In this document: positions 33,873 through 45,167 of the stretch, one piece after another
Numbering within the stretch: position 1 is the stretch's first letter
Layout: each line of letters starts with the position of its first letter
Assembly: GCA_946807835.1 (NCBI GenBank)
Contig: OX327712.1
Location: 18,246,001 to 18,310,000, forward strand
Source of the DNA: Ailanthus altissimus
Taxonomy: Eukaryota; Streptophyta; Magnoliopsida; Sapindales; Simaroubaceae
DNA: 64,000 nucleotides
Direction: 5' to 3'
Program-made: the position numbers and the translations under genes
Notes under the pieces: model-generated
The model's database searches: none
Seen by the model: the letters and a program-made list of their open reading frames with translations, nothing else
Told to the model about the DNA's origin: nothing

Positions 33873-36040
33873 AGGGAAAATGCAAAAAAAGTTTGAAAGT
33901 GGTATTGGTGTTTTTTGTGGTGGAGAAAGGAGCAAATCATGGTCATGAATTTTTTTTATAAAAAAAGTTAAAGCAAATTCTAAAATTTAAAGGTAACCCA
34001 AATTCTAAAAAATCTAAAAAAAAACTCAAACTCTAGATCCAGATCTAGATTGCCATCTTACTAATAGTATCAACCACAAGACAAGAAAGTTGACCAATTA
34101 TGACTAGTCATTCAATTCAAGCATGCTTAAGTCATAAGAGATATATTGTGACATATATTTAGTTTTAAGAACATTTTTAATTAATGTAAAGATAGATGTA
34201 TGATCAATTTTTCATCATTGGGCTATTAACACAAGTACAATAATTACTAAATAGATCTACAAATTATTTATATAAATTTATATAACATGGTATAATTAAT
34301 TGAGTTAAATAAAAATGTTAATAAACAAAAAAAAGGTTTAAACTTTAAACTCAATAATAATTTTTTATAAATTTACTCTCTAAAATTTAAGTTTAGCAAA
34401 GTCTATTTATTTTGTAGGATAAATTTATATTATATAAAATAGTTAAAAAATATAACATAACTATTTTACAAATTAACTCTACAAAACAAATTAGCCTCTA
34501 CTAAACTAAAATTTTAATTTCGTCAATATATAATCTTATACATTAAAAAATAAGTATCTTTTACATAAATACTAACATACTCTAAATTCAATTAAAAACA
34601 AAACATGTAAAGGATAATGGAGATAAGAGTAGAAAATATGGTGGGTATGAATATGATTGAGTAAATTAGATCAAATTCTTACTATTTGAAAAAGTGACCC
34701 ATGATTAAATTTAAAAGCAAAAGACACATTAATCAATACATTATATGTTAGCTAATTGAAGGATGAGAAAATTCCATGATAAAACAAAGACAATGTCTAA
34801 TTGGCCTCAAGGGAAAGTGGATATCAAAGTAATATATAAAATTAAAAAAATGCGAAGGCAAATTAAATTTGTTTTTATGTGGGTGTATTAATATTCTATT
34901 CATATGACTTTTCTTATTGGTAAGTTAGGTGTACCTCACTTACATTCGAATCATTTTTGTACATAAATCAAAGCTGACGTTAGGACCAATTTGTCAACTT
35001 ATGAAACTTAGGTAGATTAAGGATAAGTTCCATAAATTTTAATGTCCATTACAAAATATAAAATGTGGTCATAGTTACATTTTTGTATTTTAATTTCTTT
35101 TATTTTAAATAATATGTTAAATAATTATTAAGTAATTAAATAGTATAATAAATAAATTTTAAATTTGTATAATTTTATAATTATTTAAAATATGCATTAA
35201 GTTAAAATACATGTACACCCTGCAGTTAAAGATTAAGAGTTTAAGCTTTAAAAACAAGTTAGACAATTTTTTTTTTAATTATTAGAGTTAATTAACAGTT
35301 ATAATTTATAATTATTTCAATTGTTGACTATGATAATTAGTTATAATTTAAGTCCTAAAAAGAGCTTAGAAAGTTGTAATATAATATTTATATCTAAAAA
35401 AAATTACTTAATATATAAATTTTTTTAAAAAAAATTGTGATATAATTTACGATAATAAATTGATAATTGAAAAGGAGCCAAATCCCTTGGTCCTGGTGTC
35501 TTGATACGATCTACATATACAAGATATTTCAATGAAAAAGATTGGTGTTTTTTTTTTTTTATAATTTCATTCTATTTTATTTTATTTGCTATATAAAGAA
35601 ATTTTTATTGTTTGTCAAAATCCAATCAATTTGGATTCAAGAGTTTTGTTTTAAAACGTGTCAAACAAGTCATTTTCAAGTTGTCGGATTAATAATTTGA
35701 TACAATAAAAGTTCGGACCCACGGCCGCCCCTTTAGACTTCAAAATTTGAAGAGCTTGCATGTAAGGACAACTTCATTTCCACGCAAGAAAAACATTTAA
35801 TATACACTTGAGCAGCCGGTTTGTTTGGGTGGCCGGAAAGTTTTGGCCTAGCACCAAGAAAATTTTAATCGGGGAATAAAGATTTCTGTTGAGGGATATT
35901 TTTTTTTTTATAACACCTGGGCAGTTTTAAAGATCTTTAGGAAATTACTCAGCTCAACTAAAAATGGCATATTTGAACTTAATAAAGGCTCAAGCCTATT
36001 AGTACTCAGATTGTAGGGTTAACTAGATGGGGTTAATCAA
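33873..36040. other. AT-rich intergenic DNA, no gene seen
   Basis: Frames are short and in low-complexity DNA. Poly(A) and poly(T) runs are common. A stretch near 35080-35200 (TTAAATAATTATTAAGTAATTAAATA) resembles the MITE-like blocks at 1700-2100. Nothing else is recognisable. Confidence 0.4.
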
Positions 36041-36250
36041 AGAACATGTTAATGAACTATATCAGTCTTTATATCAAGCTCTACAGTTTGAAGGACATAT
36101 TAATGAATTATGTTAGTCTTCTTGTTATTATTAAACTCAATAGTCCCAAGATATATCAATGGATCATACGAGCCTCTATGTCACTATTGAGTCCTATAAT
36201 TGAAAGGCATGATAACAGATTATATTACTCTTTATGTCACTATTGAGATT
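36041..36250 (+). repeat. Degenerate tandem repeat of about 63 bp
   Basis: Three and a half diverged units follow the pattern 'AATGRATTATATYAGTCT, then TATGTCAYTATTGAGTCC, then TATAATTGAAAGGCAT'. Together with the downstream duplication this may be part of an old LTR. Confidence 0.5.
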
Positions 36251-36420
36251 ATACTATAATTCACTAAAAAATTTTTATTGTTAAATAATTTGAGAAGAGG
36301 ATAAAGCTTTGAAATATATAATTCGGAGACTTTGTTGTATCATTATGTCACTGTGTCTCACACTTTGTCTCTTTGTTGACAAAGAGAAGAAGCCTATTTA
36401 AAAGTAGATAAGTTAAACCT

Positions 36421-36940
36421 ACACTAAATAACTCAAGTGTCAAATATTAAGAGTTATATCCCACAAAATATTTAATTAGAGGACACTTGTACTCTAATTA
36501 TTAGAGAACTCAATTATCAAGGAACTCTCAACCTCACACTCTTTGAAAATATCATCTTCCAAATATTGGGATCTTTAATTATACCCTACCATGTGTCACC
36601 TTCAAAGAAAATTCTCTTGAGCTCAAGGTATATTTTAAACTTTTGAACACTAGTGAGTAAGTTACACTAGATAGTTTAAGTATTAAATATTAAGGGCTAT
36701 GTCTTACAAAGTGTCTAATTAGATGACACATTTACTCCAATTATTAGGAAACTCAATTACCAAAAAGTTCTCAATCTTACACTCCTTAAAAATATCATCT
36801 TCTAAATATTGAGATCTTCAATCATACACTACCATGTGTCACCTTCAAAGAGAATTCTCTTGAACTCAAAGTATATTCTAAACTTTTGAAAAGAGAATTC
36901 TCTTGAACTCAAAGTATATTTTAAACTTTTGAACACTAGT
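36421..36940 (+). repeat. Tandem duplication of a 235-bp unit with a nested 43-bp duplication
   Basis: Unit 1 (36421-36654) and unit 2 (36664-36940) both start ACACTARATA and end GAACACTAGT, sharing most of their sequence. They include the phrases CTACCATGTGTCACCTTCAA and ATTCTCTTGARCTCAA. In unit 2, 43 bp beginning AGAGAATTCTCTTGAACTCA are repeated once more (36849 and 36892). TATTTAAAAG at about 36396 just upstream could be a TATA box, so this may be the R-U5 part of an LTR. Confidence 0.8.
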
Positions 36941-39162
36941 ATAACAAGACACTTAAAACTTTTGATAAGTAAGAAAAATAATTTTTTTCCTTCTTCTCTA
37001 ACTTTTTCTAGGGTATAAATTCTAGGGACATTCACCACTAAATCTACAATTTTACTTGAGAGTCGTCACCAACCACCTCACTGCCACCTACTTCTCATCC
37101 ATAGTTCTATTTCACCTTCATTTGCTCTCAATAACTTACAGCTTAGTGCTTAATTTTCTACAACTCTCAAATTGAATTAGGTCCATCTCTTAATGTAGGT
37201 TAACCTAATAAGTTTAGTTTTCTATACAGTAAAACAAATTCTTGATGTTTGGAGTTTTGACCATTTTTGACTCCGAATAATTTTTGTAAAATCAAGGTAA
37301 TACTAAACTAGGTTTTCTATGCATTATAATCAGACAAAATGGAAAAATATTTGAGTAATAGCTTTGTGATTGAGTTTATGTAAGCAAAAGATCAACATAA
37401 GTTTTTGACTGATACTACTGTTATTGTCTTAAAAATTGATCTCAATTTTTTTAATGAAGTGTCATGTGGATATTTATTTAAAAAATTATATATAAAAATT
37501 TTCATGATTTTTTTTGGAAGGTTTTTCTTTTAATTATTATAAAACAATTTGGAATTCTTCTATTTATTTTTTAAAAATAATTTTTATTTGAATTAGGCAA
37601 AGAAGTTTATATTTTAATCATTACAAGTTTAGTATTACTCTTATTAATTTTGTTTTTTGATTTTTAAATTTTAAATGTATAGTATTCCTATGTAGGTTTT
37701 TATTTTTTAGTTTCTATGTAATGCTTTCCCTGATAATTGTTTCCTCTACTAACTCTTGTTTATCTTTTCCCAACGGGAAATCTAGTAGAATTCAAACTTA
37801 TGCGTGAAATTTCCTTTTTGTCCTCGCCTCACTCTTCCTTTATCTTTTCCTATGAAGGGAGAATTCAAGTATATTTTTAAAATTTCCTTTTTGGTCAGTG
37901 TATCTTGCAATAGTTAAGTGAATCATCTGAGAGGCCATCTCAATTTTATTTTGGGCCCAAGCACTCACTTTTAATTCAAACATTTTGCCCTTTTAGGTTC
38001 GGCCCAAACAGTTTATAGTTCTGTTTGTCTCGTTTCAAGCTCCTCTAAGCCCATAGCTAACTAAGGTGTTGTTATTATTATTATTTTAAAAATATTTGTA
38101 ATCTCACCTACAAACATTAATCTTTATTGTTTATTTTTAGACAAACTCAAATAGCTGCAAATGATTTAAAGCATTTGCAATCAAATTACATTAAAAAATT
38201 AAGGTGATTTTTTTATATTATTTATACGATACTTATAAACACATATTAGTACAATTATCACTTATGTGATTAAGATATAGATTTGACAGAATTCAAAAAA
38301 AAAAAAAAAGGATATAGATTTGACATTATCAGTGAATATCATGTCATGCATACTTAGATAGTTGTTTGTAAAAATATCAAATTAATAACTAAGTGTTTGA
38401 AAAATTAGACACTCTGCCGAGATTAGCTGAAAACTAATGACAGCCATGAATGAAGATTATAATTGATAATTCATAGGAAAAAAAAAAGTTCCATATTCAT
38501 AAATACATTGTTTGTATGATCAACCGCATATATATACTTTAGATACAGAGAGGGTGTGTAGTTTTTTTTAGGTCTCCTTGGCTGGCATGAAACTTTCACC
38601 ATTATTCATGATTTTGCAGGCCTTAATTTTTTTTAAAGACAAGGGTGTAGGGTGGCAAAGTTCTAAAGATGATGAATGAATGAGCAATTAGCAAACTAAT
38701 ACTGTGATTCAATGTAAAAGGTGTATTGACCAAAGTCGTATATACACAAAAGACTAGCATCTGCTTTTAAATTAAGTTTTTATTTTAGTAAATATAAATA
38801 TATGATTAGTGATTGATAAAAAATTAGTAAAAGAATAGATATTAACTACTATGTCAAAATGTTGACACATGCCAGAATTTTTTAAAAATTTTAGATAAAC
38901 TTAACTTAAAAAGAATCCCAATTCATATATGAAATCTTAAACAAATTTTATGGACTTAATTACCAATTAAGATTTTTTTTTCCGAGGCTTAAATTAACAT
39001 ATTTCTGTAGTGGAGTTTATACATTAAGCAAACAAATGTAGAAAATTAAAGAAAAGTGGAAACTAATAACTAATACATACAAACAAATATCTTATCAAAC
39101 CGGAGAGAAAGCTGAATCAATCTTCAACCTCCGTCGCTGAATCTTCATCTCACCCCTCATAC
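36941..39162. other. Intergenic DNA and 3' flank of the C2-domain gene
   Basis: No coding region is visible. There are scattered GGCCCA motifs near 37955-38045 with no gene start beside them. The last 100-200 bases probably include the 3' UTR of the minus-strand gene that follows. Confidence 0.35.
38274..38325 (+). mobile_element. Poly(A) micro-insertion flanked by 15-bp duplications
   Basis: GATATAGATTTGACA stands at 38274-38288 and again at 38311-38325. Between them is GAATTC, 15 A residues and one G. This is the footprint expected of a LINE-type insertion that retained almost only its tail. Confidence 0.6.
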
Positions 39163-40290
39163 TTATGATTGAGTATTATAACTACCGTTCACGGAGCTAA
39201 GGTGACACACCTTTCCAGTTTGGTACCTCTTCTTACTGTTTCCTCCTCCACATGTAATCGAGATCTCACACCCAAATGCATTTCCAAAACATGAAAACAA
39301 TCCTCCGCTGTCTGTTCTCCGCCGTGCACGTCCCCCGTGCTTGCTATTCGCCTTAACCTTTGAGTTATCGTATATCGGTGGCTGCTCCGTCCGCCACCTC
39401 TCAAGCTTGTTCTTAAGGTCTTCTTCATTTTCCTTCGCTTTCCATTCTTCTATTATCAAGGTACCTCCTTCGTCGCCCCCCGCCGTTTTTGGGGTCGAGG
39501 GCGTCTTGTACAGCCCTTTCGCGATCGCCGCAGCCACCACCGATGCTGAAGGTCCCACATCCGAGGAGCACAACGACCCGTTTATCACGCTTCCATTTCC
39601 TTTTGCCACCGAACCAATTCCTATCGCTGAGCTTTGGCAAACCAAACCCTCTTTGTGTTGTTGTTTTGCGTGATCTTCGCTTGTGAGATCGGTTCTATCA
39701 CTCTGCGAGCGACATAGTTTAACGTTTTTCATATCTTTGGATTTAGCTTTCTCAATGTGTTGATCATCTTTCGTCAGCTTCCTTTGTGGCTTTGTTGAAT
39801 GATAATTTACATCAGATGAAAAATCGCCGAAAGTTGCGCCGCCGGCGCAAAGCTCGGCGAGAAGAGGCATGCTACGCATTGTGTTATCCAAAAGCGTGAT
39901 GCCCAAATGAATTATCCCTTGAGGCCGGCCGGAGGGGCGGCGAACGTGAAGCGCGACGTAGCGTGTGGCCGAGTTGCTGCTGGTTAAAGAACCAAAGAGA
40001 TGGCTGATGAGAACGTGAACGCAGCCGATCAACGCGTCTTTTAACCAAGCTGCTGAGAAGATCTCGATCATTATGGCGGAGTTTTCATCAGTGAGAAAGC
40101 GATCGTCTACCCGGAACACAAACTTTTCATTCCAATTAGGGTTGTTAAGGCCATTTTGATCGACTCTAGTTGTGAGTTTACGTTCAGGATCAACCCATGC
40201 AGTTGCATAAGTTTTCATGCTTTTGGAAACCAAAGCTAGGTCATGGGCAGATATAACGTTGATCTCGAGAACACGCGGAGGAGCCACCAT
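39163..40290 (-). CDS. C2-domain protein of the SRC2-like family, intronless
   Basis: A single frame of 375 codons. An N-terminal C2 domain covers about residues 1-130: VLEINVISAHDLALVSKSMK, YATAWVDPERKLTTRVDQNG, NPNWNEKFVFRVDD, GVIHLG-type end GIIHLGITLLD. The aspartates that bind calcium are only partly kept, so calcium binding is uncertain. The middle is basic and Ser-rich. The C-terminal part has the subfamily blocks GPSASVVAAAIAKGLY and RRTDSGGLFSCFGNAFGCE, followed by CGGG. Such proteins bind membranes and are often induced by stress or pathogens (family knowledge). The start MVAPPRVLEINV is the usual one. The gene stands alone with transposon DNA upstream. No damage is seen. Confidence 0.9.
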   Translation of the reverse strand: MVAPPRVLEINVISAHDLALVSKSMKTYATAWVDPERKLTTRVDQNGLNNPNWNEKFVFRVDDRFLTDENSAIMIEIFSAAWLKDALIGCVHVLISHLFGSLTSSNSATRYVALHVRRPSGRPQGIIHLGITLLDNTMRSMPLLAELCAGGATFGDFSSDVNYHSTKPQRKLTKDDQHIEKAKSKDMKNVKLCRSQSDRTDLTSEDHAKQQHKEGLVCQSSAIGIGSVAKGNGSVINGSLCSSDVGPSASVVAAAIAKGLYKTPSTPKTAGGDEGGTLIIEEWKAKENEEDLKNKLERWRTEQPPIYDNSKVKANSKHGGRARRRTDSGGLFSCFGNAFGCEISITCGGGNSKKRYQTGKVCHLSSVNGSYNTQS

Positions 40291-42150
40291 AGTTATTTGA
40301 CGGTGATAACTTTTAATTGATATTGATCAATTGAATTAATGACGGCCGCCTCGGAGGTGGGGATGATTGTTCCCGTTTCTGATCCCACTCACGGCCGAGG
40401 GCATACCAGCCAAGTTTGCGTGTAAAATCTGAGCAACTTATGACCTTTTTTTTTTTTTCTACAAAAAGCCAAAGGGAAATAATTTGAGGTGAAAATGTTG
40501 TGGAGATCTTGGAGAGTTTTAAGGGAGATTAGTTGGAAGCCATTGTTTCTCCACCATGTCTTTTTTTTAGCAACTTACTTGCTGTTACATGAATTAGTCT
40601 AAGATATAGGTTTCTGGACAATCTGTAATTGACTCATATTTACTTATTTCTGTTTCCCAATTATTCAATCCCTTTTTATTTTTCTAACAAGTTAATATAT
40701 TTTGGGTGGAGAACTATTTATGATCTTATTAGAAATGAATTTTCTTCTTTATTTACATGTATTTGACTTTTGTTGGAGCCAAAATTAGCAACCTTGTGCT
40801 CTAAAAATTAAATTTTTTTTTTCATGATTCTATTATATGTTAAAAAAAATTGGGACACAGAAAACCCCTATTTATTTGCTATAATAAACTAATGAAATTC
40901 ATTTACATTTAATTTCTTTTTTAAAGTATCAAAACTAGCTAACAAATCATTGCATAATAATAAGGGCAAAGGATAGTTAGGCCCCAAATTTTGGTTTAAT
41001 AGGTATTTAAAATTAATTTTCACTATAGGAAGACCAAATTTTTTGAATGAAAAGCTGATTAAATTTAAGGACAAATATAGCTATTATTGCATGCAACTTG
41101 ATTGTGTTTTTTTTGGCAACCTAATTTGAATGATAGGACTTATAGTTTTACCTTAGGGTTGTAATCAGAAATCCTAGTGTGCTTTTGCAACAAATGAATA
41201 AAATGAAACACTAGTATTTTCACGAGGGACAAGTACTCATCCACAAAAAGATTTAACATTTAAAAAAGAGGTAAATTGACTTTGTAGCAAAGATTTATTT
41301 CATAAAACAAATTGTAACAAACGCCAACTTGCAAATGTAGCAACATTTATAAACAAGCACCCACAAAATGAAAAACATTACAAAATGCCTCCACCGTGAC
41401 AATCGTGTACTTATCAAACGTTAATAATAAAAAAGGACTTCAAGAATCAACAGGAGCTTGTTCCAACAAGTTGTTGGTGCTACAAAGGTAAGAGCATGAA
41501 ATTTAATATATACTGAATGTAAATTAAGCTCAATAATAAATAAATTGAAAGAATGTAACCTTTACCTTAAGATTATTATGATATTTGATTTTGATAACTT
41601 AAAGAGGGACCAACATGTGTTGATATGATAGAACCTAGAAGCTTTGCATGTCTGCATGATTTTCTTAGAAATACAATTGATCTTGCAGGTAATGGTTCTA
41701 CTATACAAGTTCTTTTTTTATTATAAAAAAATAGAATATAAGTAGTTAAATTAACTATAATCTATATTGACTAAATATCATAAGCATTAAAATAAAAATA
41801 AAAATAATATATACCTTGTGTTTGTGCTTGAGATTGGAATGGAGATGGTGGCATTGCATGTCCTTCATTAGATGCATTTTTGCATTTTCTCTTATCCTAA
41901 ATAGCTTAGTTGCTGCATCTCATAGTTTCTTTCTTTATTCCATTCACTTTATGTGCTTTTTTTTTTTTCTTCCAACCATTTCATTTGGCTCTTTTTTTTT
42001 TTTTCTTGTCATTTTTGGCCTCTCAACTTATACTTTCTTATTAGGAGAAAATATTTTAAGACTTTCAATTTTAGGCTGAGATGTTTAAGAGGGAAGGGAA
42101 TGTATCACTCCAGAATATTTATTAAGATATGTTTCTATAGTGAGGTGTGG
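40291..42150. other. Promoter side of the C2 gene and AT-rich DNA
   Basis: The first few hundred bases are the likely minus-strand promoter and 5' UTR of the C2 gene, including GACGGCCGCCTCGG near 40341. The rest is AT-rich with no recognisable gene. T-rich frames at 41816-42159 look like chance. Confidence 0.35.
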
Positions 42151-42159
42151 TTGACATAG

Positions 42160-43494
42160 TCAACTACATCTTTATGTCTTGTTGCAATGCATGACATCAC
42201 ATGCTTACAAGGAATGCCATTGATTTGGAATACACCACAACCATAAATTCTCATTTGTAAGTTTACTATATAGGTTTAATGGCTTTCATCACCAATCACT
42301 TTAAATTTATAGTCACTAGCAACAAGAACCTTTATATACATGTCTTCCTGTCTTACAATACCTAATTTTTTCTTGATATTTGGAGGCAGTTTTCCTTTCC
42401 ACTGCTTTGCAACTGTCTCATCACTTTTGTTCTTATAATTTTCATCACACAAAATATCGGTCTAGCTCTGTAATCCCTTAACCATCTATTCAAAGACTCA
42501 ACTATATTATTTATCGCATGGTCACACTTAAGATCTATGTCAAATGCATGAATAGTCCATTGATTCTTCTCAATTTTTATATGTAACCTTTTTTACAGAT
42601 TTGATATTGTCCATGTTATTCTTCCAGACTATTTCTTTTGTTGACTATATTGCAGAATAAAGATCTGAACACCTCTTTTGGCTATTGCTTTCTTAAATTT
42701 GAAAATATATGGCTGGCACAATATCTACGAATTGCATCAGGCTAGTGATCTGTTAAGCCAACAAGAATACTCTTTTGCTTATCTGTCATAAACGTGATAA
42801 ACCTTTAGTCCTCTATATCAAGCCACTTATTTAATACTTAAAGAAACCACTTCCATGATTCTACACACTTACATTCAACAATTGCTATAGCAATTGGGAA
42901 AGCTTCGCAATTAGTATCTAAAGATATTGCTGACAATAATACGCCACTATACAACCTCTTCAGATGACACCCACTTAAACCAATAAACTATCTACAACCC
43001 CCGATAAATCCATCTTTAAGTATAGGAAAACTCATTATAAATTTATGGAATTTTATATGTTTATTACCAACACCAATAATGCATTTTAGCTTTATAAGGC
43101 CACTTGAGTTTGTCTGCCTAAGTATGGTAGCATAATCTCTGAGCCTTTGATAAGATGTTGCATAATTCTCATTGTTTCATTCTTTATCCAACTTCTTTGC
43201 CCAATTATTTATTATTATTATTATTATTATTTTGTGACAGTACACCCCATATTTCTCTTTAATCTCATAAGTCATTACTTTTGGTGGTAGTCCTGGGTTA
43301 TAGTTTAACTTATTTTGAAATATCGATGCAATCAAACTGTAGTAGCTTCTTTGATTTTTAGAAATCCTATCACAAGTATGTTCATCGATTACTTGTTGAA
43401 TCTTAAAAGGTAGTTTCACTATTAACTCGTGTAACATAGATGAACTATGTGCATCATGGCCATGCACACCTTGCCCTAAATCTTTTTGTCTCAT
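42160..43494 (-). pseudogene. Decayed Mutator-like (MULE) transposase
   Basis: The minus strand, read across several stops and frame changes, shows the order of a MULE transposase. The N-terminal region at 43494-43177 includes LPPKVMTYEIKEKYGV. Then come GLSGCHLKRLYSGVLLSAIS (about 42980-42920), AFPIAIAIVECKCVESWKWF, FMTDKQKSI, RRYCASHIFSNLR, and a SWIM-type zinc finger GIPCKHVMSCIA at about 42180-42220. The first catalytic Asp, usually in GLDGCH, is Ser here. A run of ATT repeats at 43208-43231 encodes an isoleucine tract. Stops such as those in place of W or Q residues make it non-functional. It would have moved a MuDR-type DNA element. Confidence 0.8.
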
Positions 43495-43596
43495 TTTTTA
43501 TTCTGTCAAGCTCAAATCTCTTAAAAATTACAAACCTTTTAATTTGTTAGTTTGTTGATTGAAAAGTTTACATTACTTTAGTAAGTTTGAGTTTGA

Positions 43597-44360
43597 TCAC
43601 TTTATAAATATAATATTGTCATTTACTAATTCCATATATATTATACTTATAATGCGTGGTTTATGAAATTTATGTTCAATTTTTATTTGATTTAATTTTT
43701 TAATTTTTCCTATTTTAAATTTTATTTTTTTATTTACAGATGATATTATTTTTTAATTTACAAATTACAAATTACAAATGATATGTTTTGTGTTATATTT
43801 TATTTCTTGTGTTATAATTTTATATGCAATCTCGATTTATAAGATCTAAGTTAAATTTATAAGTTTTAGTTTTATTTTACAAATGTAATATTGTTATTAA
43901 CCAAAGTTTATGAAATTTATGTTTAACTTCTACTTTTTGACTAAGATTTATATTCTTTTATTTTTCAATTTATATTTCTTATAAAATATTATTTTGTGTA
44001 CAATTTTTGCATTAAATATTTTATATATTGGAATTTACAAGTACAATATCGATGTACATGATTTATGTTAAACTTTTAAGTTTTAGTTTTATTTACGAAT
44101 ATAATATTTTCATTTACTAATTTCATTCAATTTACACTTATTACATCATATTTACACTTCTAATTGGTAGTTTATGAACTTATGTTTAATTTTTACTTTT
44201 CATAGAGATTATATATCTTTACAAATTTTATGTTTAAGTACTTACAGTTTTTATGTTGAATTTTATTCTTCATGTTGAAATTTACAGGTGCAATATTGAT
44301 TTGCAAAATTTGTGTTATATTTTTAAATTTCCATTTACAAATATACACATTGAAATTGAG
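43597..44360. repeat. Degenerate tandem repeats, about 190-280 bp unit
   Basis: Three to four diverged units share TTTA(T/C)AAATATAATATTGTCATT, ACTAATTYCAT, and GGTTTATGAAATTTATGTT followed by TTTTTACTTTT. Units begin near 43597, 43876, 44092 and 44280. They sit beside the MULE transposase remnant, so they may be its subterminal region (inference). Confidence 0.5.
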
Positions 44361-44439
44361 CAAGATTTATGGCACCTCTTTTTTTTTTTTTTTTTTATAA
44401 CATAAGTTTCTAACAATTAGATTACTTTTTATTTAATGA

Positions 44440-45080
44440 CTAAGATTAAAATTGATGTGTTATTATTATATTTTTTTAAATAATATTTAACTACTAATAA
44501 GACAATAATTATAATAATATTATTTTTTCTCTCCTATTTTATTTCTTTTCCTATCTCATTCAATTAATTTTTCTCTCTTATATTAATACGTTTCTCTTTT
44601 TCCTTCTTATTTTGTTTAAAAGTGTTTGATTCTTTCTTTTTAATATAATTCTTTCATACTTTTTTTTTAATTAATTTATAAATTTAGTACAATTATTTTT
44701 ATGCAAAGACTCAAGTTTTACTTTCCACCCATCGAAGTTGTAACCGATTGGAGCTTAAGAAAATCTATAAATAAGAGCATGTTACCATCATCATAAAAAT
44801 AATTGTACTAAATTTATAAATTAATTAAAGAAAAAAATAAAAAGTATGAAAGAATTATATTAAAAAGAAAGAATCAAACACTTAAAAAAAATAACAAGGA
44901 AAGAGAGAAAAAATATATATAATATTTGTAGAGAGGAAAATATTAATATGAGAGAGAAAAAAATGAATTGAATGAAATAGAAAAGAGAAATAAAAGAGGA
45001 GAGAAAAAAATAATATTATTATAGTTATAATGAGTTCATTAGTAATTAAATGACATTTCAAAAATACAATAATGACACCT
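44440..45080. mobile_element. Large foldback (hairpin) element, MITE-like
   Basis: Left arm about 44440-44702 and right arm about 44792-45080 are inverted copies, with a loop of about 90 bases at 44703-44791. Next to the loop about 80 bases pair almost perfectly (left TTCTTTCATACTTTTTTTTT and ATTTATAAATTTAGTACAAT, right their complements), apart from one short indel. Outer parts pair at about 80-85%. The outermost matching blocks are GATGTGTTATTATTATATTT and the inverse of AAATACAATAATGACACCTC. No coding frame is present. The target duplication could not be fixed. Confidence 0.75.
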
Positions 45081-45082
45081 CA

Positions 45083-45167
45083 GCTTTAACTTTAAAGGTG
45101 TTTGAGAAACACGTGGAGTCGTTAGGTATGAGATATCACTATAAATGGCACTAGAGTAAGTGAGAGT
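45083..45167 (+). pseudogene. Copia pol tail and polypurine tract left of the first LTR
   Basis: This stretch repeats 52269-52362: a decayed end of RNase H reading LTLKVFEKHVESL, then GAGTAAGTGAGAGT before the LTR. It means the LTR at 45168 was once the 3' LTR of a pol-bearing copy. Confidence 0.8.

Noticed and set aside
39341..39686. Plus-strand frames of 110 and 65 codons
   Set aside because: They are antisense shadows of the C2-domain gene.
41816..42159. Phe-rich plus-strand frames of 87 and 68 codons
   Set aside because: They come from T-rich low-complexity DNA with no motif and no gene structure around them.
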